A stretch of DNA of 7,294 bases from the NCBI GenBank assembly GCA_947632165.1, contig CANROI010000068.1, forward strand, positions 1-7,294, written 5' to 3'. This document shows, piece by piece, positions 1 through 6,377 of the stretch. Below the pieces are notes generated by a model. The model had not been told where the DNA came from. It saw nothing but the letters and a program-made list of their open reading frames with translations, and made no database searches. The position numbers were made by a program, and so were the translations under genes. This stretch comes from an uncultured Clostridia bacterium. Lineage in GTDB: Bacteria; Bacillota; Clostridia; Christensenellales; Borkfalkiaceae. Positions within the stretch are counted from its first letter, which is position 1. The number at the start of each line of letters is the position of its first letter.

Positions 1-2266
1 TGCCGTTGTAGGCGAGGATGTAGTAGACCTCGATGATCAGCGTGCGCGTGTTCATGACGATCGAGACGGAGGTGCATTCGCCCTCGAGGCCGGGGAAGAC
101 CAAAGTTTCGTCATTGTACGTGTCCGTGATCGTGAGCGTGTAGTACGCATATCCGGGGAGCGTCGTCTCCGCCTTGCAGGAGGCGGTGGCAACGTGGACG
201 ATCTCGGGTTCGGCCTCTTCCGCCTGCGTCTCTTCGTCCCCGTCATCGGCGCTTCCCATGCCTGCGGGAGCATAGATCTCCGCACGGAGATCCTCTTCAT
301 AGAACAGGATGAGCGGATAGTACAGCCTAAACTGGCTGCCGTCGGTGCGCAGATATACCATTTCGGAGAAGGATTCGTCGAGTACTTCGAAGCCGTCCTC
401 CCCGATAAGGCGGACCGTCAGATCCGCATTCACGATATGGACGATGGTGCCGAACACTTCCGAAGTCGTGGTAAAGTAGGAATATTCTTCCCCGTTCAGC
501 GTCGCGCCCAAGAGAAGCCCGAAGCCGTTGAGGCTGAGCGTCGTCTCGGTGCCGTCGATCTCGCCCGTATACTCACCCGCAAATTCGTCTTCGAGGACGA
601 GCGCAACTTCGTCGTTCGCGAGCGGGTAATTGTGGAACACGAGTTCCCCGAACTTCGCCGTAAAGACGTGGTAGTAGCAGAGCTCCGTTCCGGCCAGCAT
701 AAGGCCGGTTGATTCGATGTAATAGGCGCCCTCGTCGATCTCGCCCGTGTAGAAGCCGACGGCGGCGGTGCCGTAGCCGTCGAGCAGAACGGTGTAGTCG
801 CCGATGTATCCGCCCGTCTCGGAAGAGGGGATGAACTGATCATAGGTGCCTTCTTCTTCACCCGCAAAGCCGAATACCGCGGTGTCGCCGTAGTTGCCCA
901 CACGGAAATCGAAAACGGAATCCCCGGCCTCGAAGTAGTAGGTCTTGCGCTCCGAATCGTATGCGTAGATGCCTTCCAGCGTGGCCGGTTGCCCGTCGTC
1001 GGTATAGGACCAAGTCGCATGGAAATAGCCGTCGAGCGTGAGCGTCTCGCTGCGGTCGATGGGATCCGCCGAGCTCGTGGGATGGTAGTAGCCGTCTAAG
1101 GCATAGAAGGTCGCTGCGAAGTCGTCGCGGTAGTAGGCGAATTTGCCGCCTTCGAAGATCATGCCCTGCATGCCCGCAACGCTGAACACGCCGTCTTCGT
1201 CGATCGTGCCCTCATATTCCTCGCCGTCGCGCTCGAGAATGATCCCGCCCGTGCGGAGATGATAGATGTAGTCGATGCCGCCCCAGAGGTCGGTATTGCC
1301 GACGTCCCAGACCGCATAGAGGGAGAGCGTCCCGGTGACCTCGAGCGATGCGTTCGGCTGATATTCGACATTGCCCGTGCGCGTGCTGCTCCAGCCCGCA
1401 AAGCGATAGCCCACCGCGGAGAAGCCGTTTTCGGCGACGGAGATCGTCTCTTCGAAGTAGGCCGTGGCCTCCTCGGTCGTGCCTTCCGCCGAGACTCCGT
1501 CGGGCAGATTCGCATAGTAGAGCACGCGGTACTCCTCGCGGTCGTAGTAGAAGCGCAGAACGTTCTCTGCCTGAACGGCAGAGAGCTCTGTCTCATGCAG
1601 TTCGTTCTCGTTCTCGGTGAGCGTAAAGCCCTTGACGGCGGGTGCGGCGGGGGAGACGGTCGTCCCCACATAGTCGCTTGCGGCTACGGGATCGCCCGCG
1701 CGCTCATAGCCGTCGAGCGTGCCGTTCTGAAGATAGGTCTCGATCGTATAGCCGACCTTGTAGCGCGCCTTGAGCACGAGATCCGCCTCCGGCATCTGTG
1801 CGCCCGAGGCAAGCTCTTCATCCCCGTTGAACCATGCGCCGAAGGCGAGCCCATCCTTGGCGGGCGCAAGCCCCTCGAGCACGCCCGAAAGCGCGGTGCC
1901 TGCCTTGAGGAGGAACTCGGTCCCGCCCGAAAGCGTGCCCCCGTCCGTATCGAGGGTAAGGCGATATCCCTTCTCCCATTTTGCATAATAAGTGGTGTCC
2001 CGGTCGGGCGCGGTAACAGTGGTGCCGAGCGCCCGGCCCGAGAAGTCCTGTTCGGCATACCAGCCGTCGAACACATAGCCCTCCCATTCGGGCGTCGGGA
2101 GCTCTACAGAGCTGCCCTTTTCCGCCTCAACCGCTTCCACCGCAGACCCTTCGCCCGCGTCGAAAGAGAGCGTGACCGTGTTGCCGCATGCGGTCGCAAA
2201 TGCGCCGAGCACCAGCGCCGCCAGCACGGCGAGCAGAACGAACAAACTCCTTCTTTTTGTTTTCAT
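1..2266 (-). CDS. Large secreted lipoprotein with InlB-type repeats (C-terminus beyond window)
   Basis: 755 codons are visible; the frame is open to the left edge, so the C-terminus is missing. The ATG at 2266 is chosen because AAGGAGG (2279-2273) lies 6 nt upstream and a lipoprotein signal follows: basic MKTKRR, hydrophobic residues 8-22 and lipobox ATAC with Cys27. The mature protein should be lipid-anchored on the outer face of the membrane. Residues 30-98 and 101-170 are InlB B-repeat-like (Listeria-Bacteroides repeat) units, the first with the typical FDGWY and YYAKW endings. Residues 172-242 resemble a MucBP-type unit (YTIETYLQN...YYD), and 245-321 is another InlB-like unit (FAGWSS...LYAVWD). 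Residues 322-660 are beta-rich, with about 84-residue repeats marked by (L)(D/N)G(Y/F). Residues 671-689 form an acidic linker. Such proteins are usually surface or adhesion proteins; the exact role and ligand are unknown. It is divergently transcribed from the phosphate transporter. Confidence 0.9.
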   Translation of the reverse strand, partial: MKTKRRSLFVLLAVLAALVLGAFATACGNTVTLSFDAGEGSAVEAVEAEKGSSVELPTPEWEGYVFDGWYAEQDFSGRALGTTVTAPDRDTTYYAKWEKGYRLTLDTDGGTLSGGTEFLLKAGTALSGVLEGLAPAKDGLAFGAWFNGDEELASGAQMPEADLVLKARYKVGYTIETYLQNGTLDGYERAGDPVAASDYVGTTVSPAAPAVKGFTLTENENELHETELSAVQAENVLRFYYDREEYRVLYYANLPDGVSAEGTTEEATAYFEETISVAENGFSAVGYRFAGWSSTRTGNVEYQPNASLEVTGTLSLYAVWDVGNTDLWGGIDYIYHLRTGGIILERDGEEYEGTIDEDGVFSVAGMQGMIFEGGKFAYYRDDFAATFYALDGYYHPTSSADPIDRSETLTLDGYFHATWSYTDDGQPATLEGIYAYDSERKTYYFEAGDSVFDFRVGNYGDTAVFGFAGEEEGTYDQFIPSSETGGYIGDYTVLLDGYGTAAVGFYTGEIDEGAYYIESTGLMLAGTELCYYHVFTAKFGELVFHNYPLANDEVALVLEDEFAGEYTGEIDGTETTLSLNGFGLLLGATLNGEEYSYFTTTSEVFGTIVHIVNADLTVRLIGEDGFEVLDESFSEMVYLRTDGSQFRLYYPLILFYEEDLRAEIYAPAGMGSADDGDEETQAEEAEPEIVHVATASCKAETTLPGYAYYTLTITDTYNDETLVFPGLEGECTSVSIVMNTRTLIIEVYYILAYNG

Positions 2267-2311
2267 AGCGTACCTCCTTGCATAAAATCACATACTTATT
2301 GAATTATAAAC

Positions 2312-2342
2312 AGTATATCATATCTCCCCCCGTACCTGTCAA
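2312..2342 (-). promoter_or_regulatory. Candidate promoter of the lipoprotein gene
   Basis: Read on the minus strand, a perfect TTGACA (2342-2337) is followed after 19 nt by TATACT (2317-2312), preceded by TG one base upstream (an extended -10). The spacer is longer than the usual 17, which the extended -10 may offset. Transcription would start near 2305, giving a leader of about 40 nt that ends in the ribosome site. A second AT-rich hexamer, TATAAT (2308-2303), lies just downstream but has no matching -35. Confidence 0.6.
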
Positions 2343-2419
2343 CGCAATCGCGCAAAAAAGCGAAAACGGGCAAAAATTTTCGATTTTCACATTTAAGATG
2401 AACGATTTTGTCGAAAACA

Positions 2420-2456
2420 GGCTGGGGCGCCGCCCAGATCGGGCGGCGCCCCAGCC
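2420..2456. repeat. Perfect 16-bp GC-rich inverted repeat (hairpin)
   Basis: GGCTGGGGCGCCGCCC (2420-2435) and its exact reverse complement (2441-2456) flank a 5-nt loop, AGATC. The stem is strong enough for an intrinsic terminator. On the minus strand it is followed by TGTTTTCG, a weak U-tract; on the plus strand there is no T-run. It lies upstream of both divergent promoters, so neither mRNA should contain it. It could be a terminator or insulator against leftward read-through, the end of an unseen small RNA, or an interspersed repeat. Confidence 0.75.
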
Positions 2457-2504
2457 GCAGATCGCAGGAAAAAATTATAAAAATTACCTATCATTTAATC
2501 GTTT

Positions 2505-2590
2505 GGGCGCCCCTTAGCATCCGCCCGGGGATCGGGCCCTTGGCAGAGGCATCCCCCCTCGCGCCGCCGCGGCGGGGGAGCGGCGTGGAA
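2505..2590. other. GC-rich structured patch, possible interspersed repeat
   Basis: This patch is much richer in GC than the A/T-rich sequence on either side and has several short inverted repeats: GCCCG/CGGGC (2523-2527 with 2533-2537), TCCCCC/GGGGGA (2552-2557 with 2574-2579) and the overlapping CGCCGC/GCGGCG (2562-2574). It shares GGGCGCC-type motifs with the hairpin at 2420. I see no ribosome site or protein family. Nature unknown; a small interspersed repeat is one possibility. Confidence 0.35.
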
Positions 2591-2631
2591 TGTTTTTTTC
2601 GGCGGATTTTTTTCAATGCGTTGCAAAATGA

Positions 2632-2661
2632 TAGACAAGAAGCGCCCCGAATTGCTATAAT
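2632..2661 (+). promoter_or_regulatory. Promoter of the Na/Pi cotransporter gene
   Basis: TAGACA (2632-2637, five of six matches to the -35 consensus) is followed by an 18-nt spacer and a perfect TATAAT (2656-2661) with TG at 2653-2654, an extended -10. Transcription should start near 2669, giving a leader of about 48 nt. T-rich runs at 2593-2599 and 2607-2613 lie upstream and might act like an UP element. No Pho-box-like direct repeats are evident. Confidence 0.75.
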
Positions 2662-2696
2662 ATAACTTGGGTTTTTGTGGCACAGATTCTACGTCA

Positions 2697-2702
2697 GAGG
2701 AG
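2697..2702 (+). promoter_or_regulatory. Distant ribosome-binding site of the transporter gene
   Basis: GAGGAG lies 14 nt before the ATG at 2717, longer than the usual 5-10 nt. The frame is open further upstream to a TTG at 2677-2675 on the same reading frame, but that codon is only a few nucleotides from the predicted transcription start and has no ribosome site. ATG 2717 is therefore preferred, and the wide spacing may mean modest translation. Confidence 0.55.
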
Positions 2703-2716
2703 AAATTTCGAAAACT

Positions 2717-4399
2717 ATGGGTCTCTGGGATATCCTCAAAATCATCATGCAGATCCTCGGCGGCATGGGCACCTTCCTCGTCGGGATGAAGATCCTGTCG
2801 GAGAACATGACGAAGCTCGCCCACGGGAAGCTGCAGAAAATGCTCAACAGGACGGCGAAGAGCCGCATTGCGGGCGTCGGGATCGGCACGGCGATGACCG
2901 TGCTCGGGCAGAGCTCCGCCTTCACGACGGTCATGGTCGTCGGTCTCGTCAACGCCGGCATCATGACGCTCTTTCAGGCGACGGCGATCATCATGGGCGC
3001 GAACATCGGTACCACATTGAATGCGTGGGTGATCGCGCTCGCTGGGTCGGATATCACGGCAGTCTTTTTGGCGCTCTCCGCCGTCGGCGTGTTCATCACC
3101 ATGTTCTCCAAAAACGAGCGGGTGAAGTCGATCGGCAACGTCATTGCCGCGTTCGGTCTCATCTTCGTCGGGCTCAAGCTCATGTCCTCCGCGCTCAGTT
3201 TCGAAGAGGGAACGCCCGCGTTCGAAGCCGTCTCGGACGTGCTCGGGACGATCAAAAATCCCTTCCTCCTTCTGCTGCTCGGTATCGTGATCACGGCGCT
3301 CGTGCAGTCCTCCACGGCGGTGAACGCCATCATCATCACGATGGCGGGGCTCGACATCATGATCGGAGGGGGAGGGAACGCCGCGCTCTACATCATCATC
3401 GGCTCCAACATCGGCACCTGCGTCACGGCACTCATCTCCTCCCTCGGGGCTTCGGCGAACGCCAAGCGCGCCGCCCTCATCCACTTTTTGTTCAACTTCT
3501 TCGGCGCGATCATCTTCATGATCATTCTCGTGTGCTGGCCCGGTTTCAACGATACCGTGCTCAAGGGCATCTTCCCCGCGGAGAAAGGCATACAGGCCAC
3601 CATGCGGATCGCGACCTTCCATACCCTGTTCAACGTCATCAACACCCTGCTCTTCTTGCCCTTCATCAAGGGCTTCGTCTGGATCGCCGATCACCTCGTG
3701 CGGGAGAAGAAGACGGAGGAGCCCGCCGCGGAGCCGCCCGCGCTCTTTACCGACCTCGACGAAAGACTGCTGCGCAGCCCCTCCGTCGCGCTCGGCCATC
3801 TCTATCAGGAGACGGGCAAGGTGTTCACCTATGCGATGAATACCCTTGACGAGTCGTTCGACGCCTTCCTCAAAAAGGACAGTTCCGCCAAGGAGCGGGT
3901 GCTCGCAAAGAATACAGAGCTCTCGGCGATCAACCGGCGGGCGATCTCCTATCTCGTCAAACTGTCCTCCTCGCCCCTCATGCTCGACGAGGAAAAGACG
4001 GTCTCCTCCCTGCATTACGTCCTCAACGACATCATGCGTATCGGCGAGCTCGCCGACAACGTCACCAAATATACCGACCACTATGTCAACGACCGGCTCG
4101 TCTTTTCGGACGAGTTCCTCGAGATGCTGCAGGATATGTACGCGCAGATCAAGAAGCTCTATGTGCTCTCGCTCGCGACCTTCCTCTTCCGCGACTTCTC
4201 CAAGCTCGGCGAAGTGGACGCCCTCGAGGACATCATCGACAAGGACCGCAAAAAGCTCGTCTCGACGCACATCGAGCGGCTCAACGAGGGCAAGTGCCAG
4301 CCGCAGAATTCCAACGTGTTCATCAACCTCGTCGGAAATCTCGAGCGTGCCGCCGACCACATCACATTCATTGCCCACTCCATCGAGCAGAGCCACTGA
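2717..4399 (+). CDS. Na+/phosphate cotransporter with C-terminal PhoU-like domain
   Basis: 560 aa. An inner-membrane protein expected to move inorganic phosphate coupled to Na+ (SLC34/NptA-YjbB family, Na_Pi_cotrans). The two inverted halves each carry the family signature: GQSSA (64-68) with GANIGTT (94-100), and VQSST (196-200) with GSNIGTC (229-235). Hydrophobic segments fill residues 5-25 and 50-325. A charged linker rich in E, K and P (329-342) leads to a helical cytoplasmic PhoU-like domain (about 355-555) ending with LERAADH (542-548), the usual PhoU-type helix motif. The length is normal for bacterial members with a PhoU tail, and nothing is missing. It has its own promoter. The downstream GH51-like gene follows after 93 nt without a clear terminator. 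No pst or pho genes are visible nearby. In bacteria this family has been linked to phosphate uptake or export, so direction cannot be inferred here. Confidence 0.93.
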   Translation: MGLWDILKIIMQILGGMGTFLVGMKILSENMTKLAHGKLQKMLNRTAKSRIAGVGIGTAMTVLGQSSAFTTVMVVGLVNAGIMTLFQATAIIMGANIGTTLNAWVIALAGSDITAVFLALSAVGVFITMFSKNERVKSIGNVIAAFGLIFVGLKLMSSALSFEEGTPAFEAVSDVLGTIKNPFLLLLLGIVITALVQSSTAVNAIIITMAGLDIMIGGGGNAALYIIIGSNIGTCVTALISSLGASANAKRAALIHFLFNFFGAIIFMIILVCWPGFNDTVLKGIFPAEKGIQATMRIATFHTLFNVINTLLFLPFIKGFVWIADHLVREKKTEEPAAEPPALFTDLDERLLRSPSVALGHLYQETGKVFTYAMNTLDESFDAFLKKDSSAKERVLAKNTELSAINRRAISYLVKLSSSPLMLDEEKTVSSLHYVLNDIMRIGELADNVTKYTDHYVNDRLVFSDEFLEMLQDMYAQIKKLYVLSLATFLFRDFSKLGEVDALEDIIDKDRKKLVSTHIERLNEGKCQPQNSNVFINLVGNLERAADHITFIAHSIEQSH

Positions 4400-4445
4400 T
4401 CGGGAAGCGCGGCAGGATCCCGGAAGTATAAGTCTGAAATTTGCA

Positions 4446-4482
4446 TGAAAACAGGCGCGCAACAGGGTGAAAACAGGCGCGC
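4446..4482 (+). repeat. Perfect 15-bp tandem direct repeat before the GH51-like gene
   Basis: TGAAAACAGGCGCGC occurs at 4446-4460 and again, identically, at 4468-4482, separated by AACAGGG (period 22 nt, about two helical turns). The second copy abuts the ribosome site of the next gene. The first copy overlaps an in-frame ATG at 4445. It may be a binding site for a regulator on one face of the helix, or a simple local duplication. Confidence 0.85.
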
Positions 4483-4487
4483 GGGAG
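4483..4487 (+). promoter_or_regulatory. Ribosome-binding site that fixes the GH51-like start
   Basis: GGGAG lies 5 nt before ATG 4493. The alternative in-frame ATG at 4445 has only AT-rich sequence upstream and would add 16 residues encoded by the direct repeat (MKTGAQQGENRRAGEI), which do not look like family sequence. The start at 4493 begins at the beta-strand MKITIS typical of the family. Confidence 0.65.
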
Positions 4488-4492
4488 AAATT

Positions 4493-6247
4493 ATGAAGAT
4501 CACGATATCGAGAGAGGGGAAGACCGCTTCGGGCGGGATCGGCATTGTGCTCGAAGACGTCAACTACGCCTTCGACGGCGGATTGTACGCCGAACTGCTC
4601 GAAAACCGCAACTTCGAAGCCAAGCGGGTGCGCATCAAGGGCGATACCGTCCTCACCGAAGAGGACGGGAGCTACGGTTGGGAGGCGATCGGCGGCGCCG
4701 AGCTCAAGATCAAGTCCGACCGTCCGCTCTTTGCGGAAAATCCCCACTATCTGCGCCTCAAGGCGCCTGCGGGCGGCGGCGTGCGCAACCGCGCCTACGG
4801 CGGGTTCAGCCTCGCCGCAAAGACGAAGTATACGCTCGTCTTCTATGTGCGCTCCTACGACTACCGCGGAAAGTGCGCGGCCGGGGTCTACCACGGGGAG
4901 ACGGCGGTCTCCGAAAAGAAGGTCCGCCTCCGCGCGGACGGGAAGTGGCGGCGGTTCTGCTTCCGCCTTACGGTAAAGCAGGACGTCCCCGACGCCGAGT
5001 TCCGCCTGACGCTTTCGGGGGAGGGGACCGTCCATCTCGACGCCTTTTCCCTGATGCCCGAATCGGCGATCAAGGGGATCTTCCGGCGGGATCTTGCGGA
5101 GCGGATCAAGGCGCTCAACCCCGCGTTCGTCCGCTTCCCGGGCGGCAGCGGACCGGACGGCTACCCCTGGAAGGAGACGCTCCGCCCCGTTGAGCGCAGG
5201 ACGCAGCGCGCCAACGAGAGGGCGCTCGGGAGCACGCTCTTCCACTACGGGCAGACCTTCGGCATCGGGATCTACGAATGCTTCCTGTTCTGCGAATATC
5301 TCGGCTCCAAGCCGATGCCCATCGTGAGCCTTGCGAACGGGACGGAGGAGGACGCGATCCAGGACGCGCTCGATCTGCTCGAGTTCGCGCTCGGCGAGAG
5401 CGAGACGGAGTGGGGCAGGGCGCGCAGAGAGATGGGGCGGACGGAGCCCTTCCGGCTCGAGTATCTCGCCGTGGACGGCAGCGGCGCGGAGGACCTCTTC
5501 TCCCGCTATGCGCGCTTCGAAAAGGCGATCCATGCGCGCTATCCCGCCCTCAAGCTCGTCCTGCTCCTCGGCACGAACGCGCCGCTCGACGAGGCATCGC
5601 AGCTGCGTCTTGCGGAGGAACTTGCGGCAAACGGGAACTTCCTCTATGCCGCGGGGGAGCGGGTCCCGGCGCCGCGGGAGTGGTATTTGGAGCATGCCCG
5701 CCTCTATGACGGCTACCGCCGCGGGCTGCCCATGTATGCCGCCGATTTGTCCGCAAACGGCGGCAGCGAGCAGGAGAATGCGATCGCCGAGGCGGCCTTT
5801 CTCGCGGGTGCGGAGCAGAACGCGGACGTCGTGCTCATGAGCTCCTATGCGCCCCTTCTCGAGCGAAAGGGCTATGCCCATGCCGGCGCCGGAATGATCC
5901 GCTTCGACGGCCACGGCGTCTTCCGCACGGCGAGCATGTGTGTGCAGGAACTCTTTTTGCAGGAGACGGGCAACTTCGTGCTGAAGACCGCTTCGGACGA
6001 CGGAAACGTATTCGCCTCCGCCTCCGAACGGGAGGGCGGGCTGACCTTCCTCAAGGCCGTGAACAGCGGCGACGAGCCGCTCGAGGCCGAGATCGGGGGA
6101 GATTACGACTTCGGCGCAATGACCCGCATCGTGCGGATGGACGGGGGAGACGAGTCTTCCTGCCTGCCCTATGAGATCGCGCCCGTGGCGCCGCGCGCCC
6201 TCACCCTTCCTCCGCATACCTTTTCCGTCATCATTTTCCACAAGTGA
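4493..6247 (+). CDS. GH51-family alpha-L-arabinofuranosidase homologue with substituted catalytic residues
   Basis: 584 aa, no signal peptide, so probably cytoplasmic. Order: N-terminal strand region with the family motif LEDVNYAFDGGLYAELLENRNFE (20-42), a CBM4-like beta domain (about 60-187), the (beta/alpha)8 barrel (about 190-480) and a C-terminal beta domain ending TLPPHTFSVIIF (571-582). RFPGG (214-218), YPWKETLRPVERR (224-236), IQDALDLLEFA (289-299) and EAAFLAGAEQNADVVLMSSYAPL (433-455) place it in GH51. In active members the acid/base Glu sits in an EIGNE motif and the nucleophile Glu in GEYA. Here the aligned stretches are AVDGS (326-330) and AADLS (416-420), giving Ser330 and Asp418. 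The conserved substrate-site DEHYY/His segment is also absent near 384-390. The reading frame is intact and codon use is normal, so this is not visible decay. Retaining hydrolysis as in the family is doubtful; a binding, regulatory or altered-specificity role is possible. Confidence 0.8.
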   Translation: MKITISREGKTASGGIGIVLEDVNYAFDGGLYAELLENRNFEAKRVRIKGDTVLTEEDGSYGWEAIGGAELKIKSDRPLFAENPHYLRLKAPAGGGVRNRAYGGFSLAAKTKYTLVFYVRSYDYRGKCAAGVYHGETAVSEKKVRLRADGKWRRFCFRLTVKQDVPDAEFRLTLSGEGTVHLDAFSLMPESAIKGIFRRDLAERIKALNPAFVRFPGGSGPDGYPWKETLRPVERRTQRANERALGSTLFHYGQTFGIGIYECFLFCEYLGSKPMPIVSLANGTEEDAIQDALDLLEFALGESETEWGRARREMGRTEPFRLEYLAVDGSGAEDLFSRYARFEKAIHARYPALKLVLLLGTNAPLDEASQLRLAEELAANGNFLYAAGERVPAPREWYLEHARLYDGYRRGLPMYAADLSANGGSEQENAIAEAAFLAGAEQNADVVLMSSYAPLLERKGYAHAGAGMIRFDGHGVFRTASMCVQELFLQETGNFVLKTASDDGNVFASASEREGGLTFLKAVNSGDEPLEAEIGGDYDFGAMTRIVRMDGGDESSCLPYEIAPVAPRALTLPPHTFSVIIFHK

Positions 6248-6259
6248 TTTTGCAAAATC
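6246..6259. repeat. Perfect 14-bp palindrome at the end of the GH51-like gene
   Basis: GATTTTGCAAAATC is fully self-complementary. It overlaps the last two bases of the TGA stop and lies 33 nt before the -35 of the LRR gene. With no loop it is more like a dimeric protein-binding site than a hairpin. Its core TTGCAAAAT also occurs at 2621-2629, just before the transporter promoter. Confidence 0.6.
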
Positions 6260-6279
6260 CCGATTTGTAGGGCGTTTTT
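6254..6279 (+). terminator. Weak terminator candidate after the GH51-like gene
   Basis: AAAATCCC and GGGCGTTTT can pair around an 8-nt loop, with CCC/GGG as the only GC pairs, and the downstream arm ends in TTTTT (6275-6279). The stem is weak, so termination may be poor or absent. Confidence 0.25.
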
Positions 6280-6292
6280 CGGGGACAAACAG

Positions 6293-6321
6293 TTGAAATT
6301 TTCCCCGGAATGTGCTATACT
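6293..6321 (+). promoter_or_regulatory. Promoter of the LRR protein gene
   Basis: TTGAAA (6293-6298), a 17-nt spacer and TATACT (6316-6321) with TG at 6313-6314, an extended -10. Start of transcription is expected near 6328. The leader of about 50 nt holds a short hairpin, GTGGGC/GCCCGC (6329-6334 with 6338-6343), and a repeated GAATGTT (6322-6328 and 6350-6356), both of unknown meaning. Confidence 0.75.
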
Positions 6322-6377
6322 GAATGTTGTGGGCTCTGCCCGCGCTTCCGAATGTTTTACCTTGAATGGAGGTACGC

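Larger units (their letters stand above)
2267..2716. other. Divergent intergenic region, no gene seen
   Basis: This 450-nt gap separates the leftward lipoprotein gene from the rightward phosphate transporter gene. It contains a promoter for each (2312-2342 and 2632-2661), an A/T-rich stretch at 2343-2419, a perfect GC hairpin (2420-2456), an AT-rich stretch (2468-2500) and a very GC-rich patch (2505-2590) followed by two runs of seven T. Short open frames here have no convincing ribosome site or recognisable protein, so I read it as non-coding. Confidence 0.7.

Noticed and set aside
1259..2302. A 347-codon plus-strand open frame opposite the lipoprotein gene
   Set aside because: It is codon-aligned antisense to the lipoprotein and has no ribosome site. 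The minus-strand product has a signal peptide, a lipobox and InlB-like repeats.
2278..2665. Small plus-strand open frames in the divergent intergenic region (2278-2517 and 2408-2665)
   Set aside because: They run through promoter, hairpin and GC-rich patch sequences, lack ribosome sites and encode no recognisable protein.
4427..4432. TATAAG as a possible -10 for the GH51-like gene
   Set aside because: There is no acceptable -35 at 16-19 nt upstream and no extended TG, unlike the other three promoters in the window.
4446..4482. Direct repeat as a CRISPR array
   Set aside because: There are only two copies, with a 7-nt gap far below spacer length, and no cas genes.
4445..4492. Upstream ATG giving the GH51-like protein 16 extra residues
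   Set aside because: It has no ribosome site upstream, the added residues derive from the direct repeat, and ATG 4493 has GGGAG at 5 nt.
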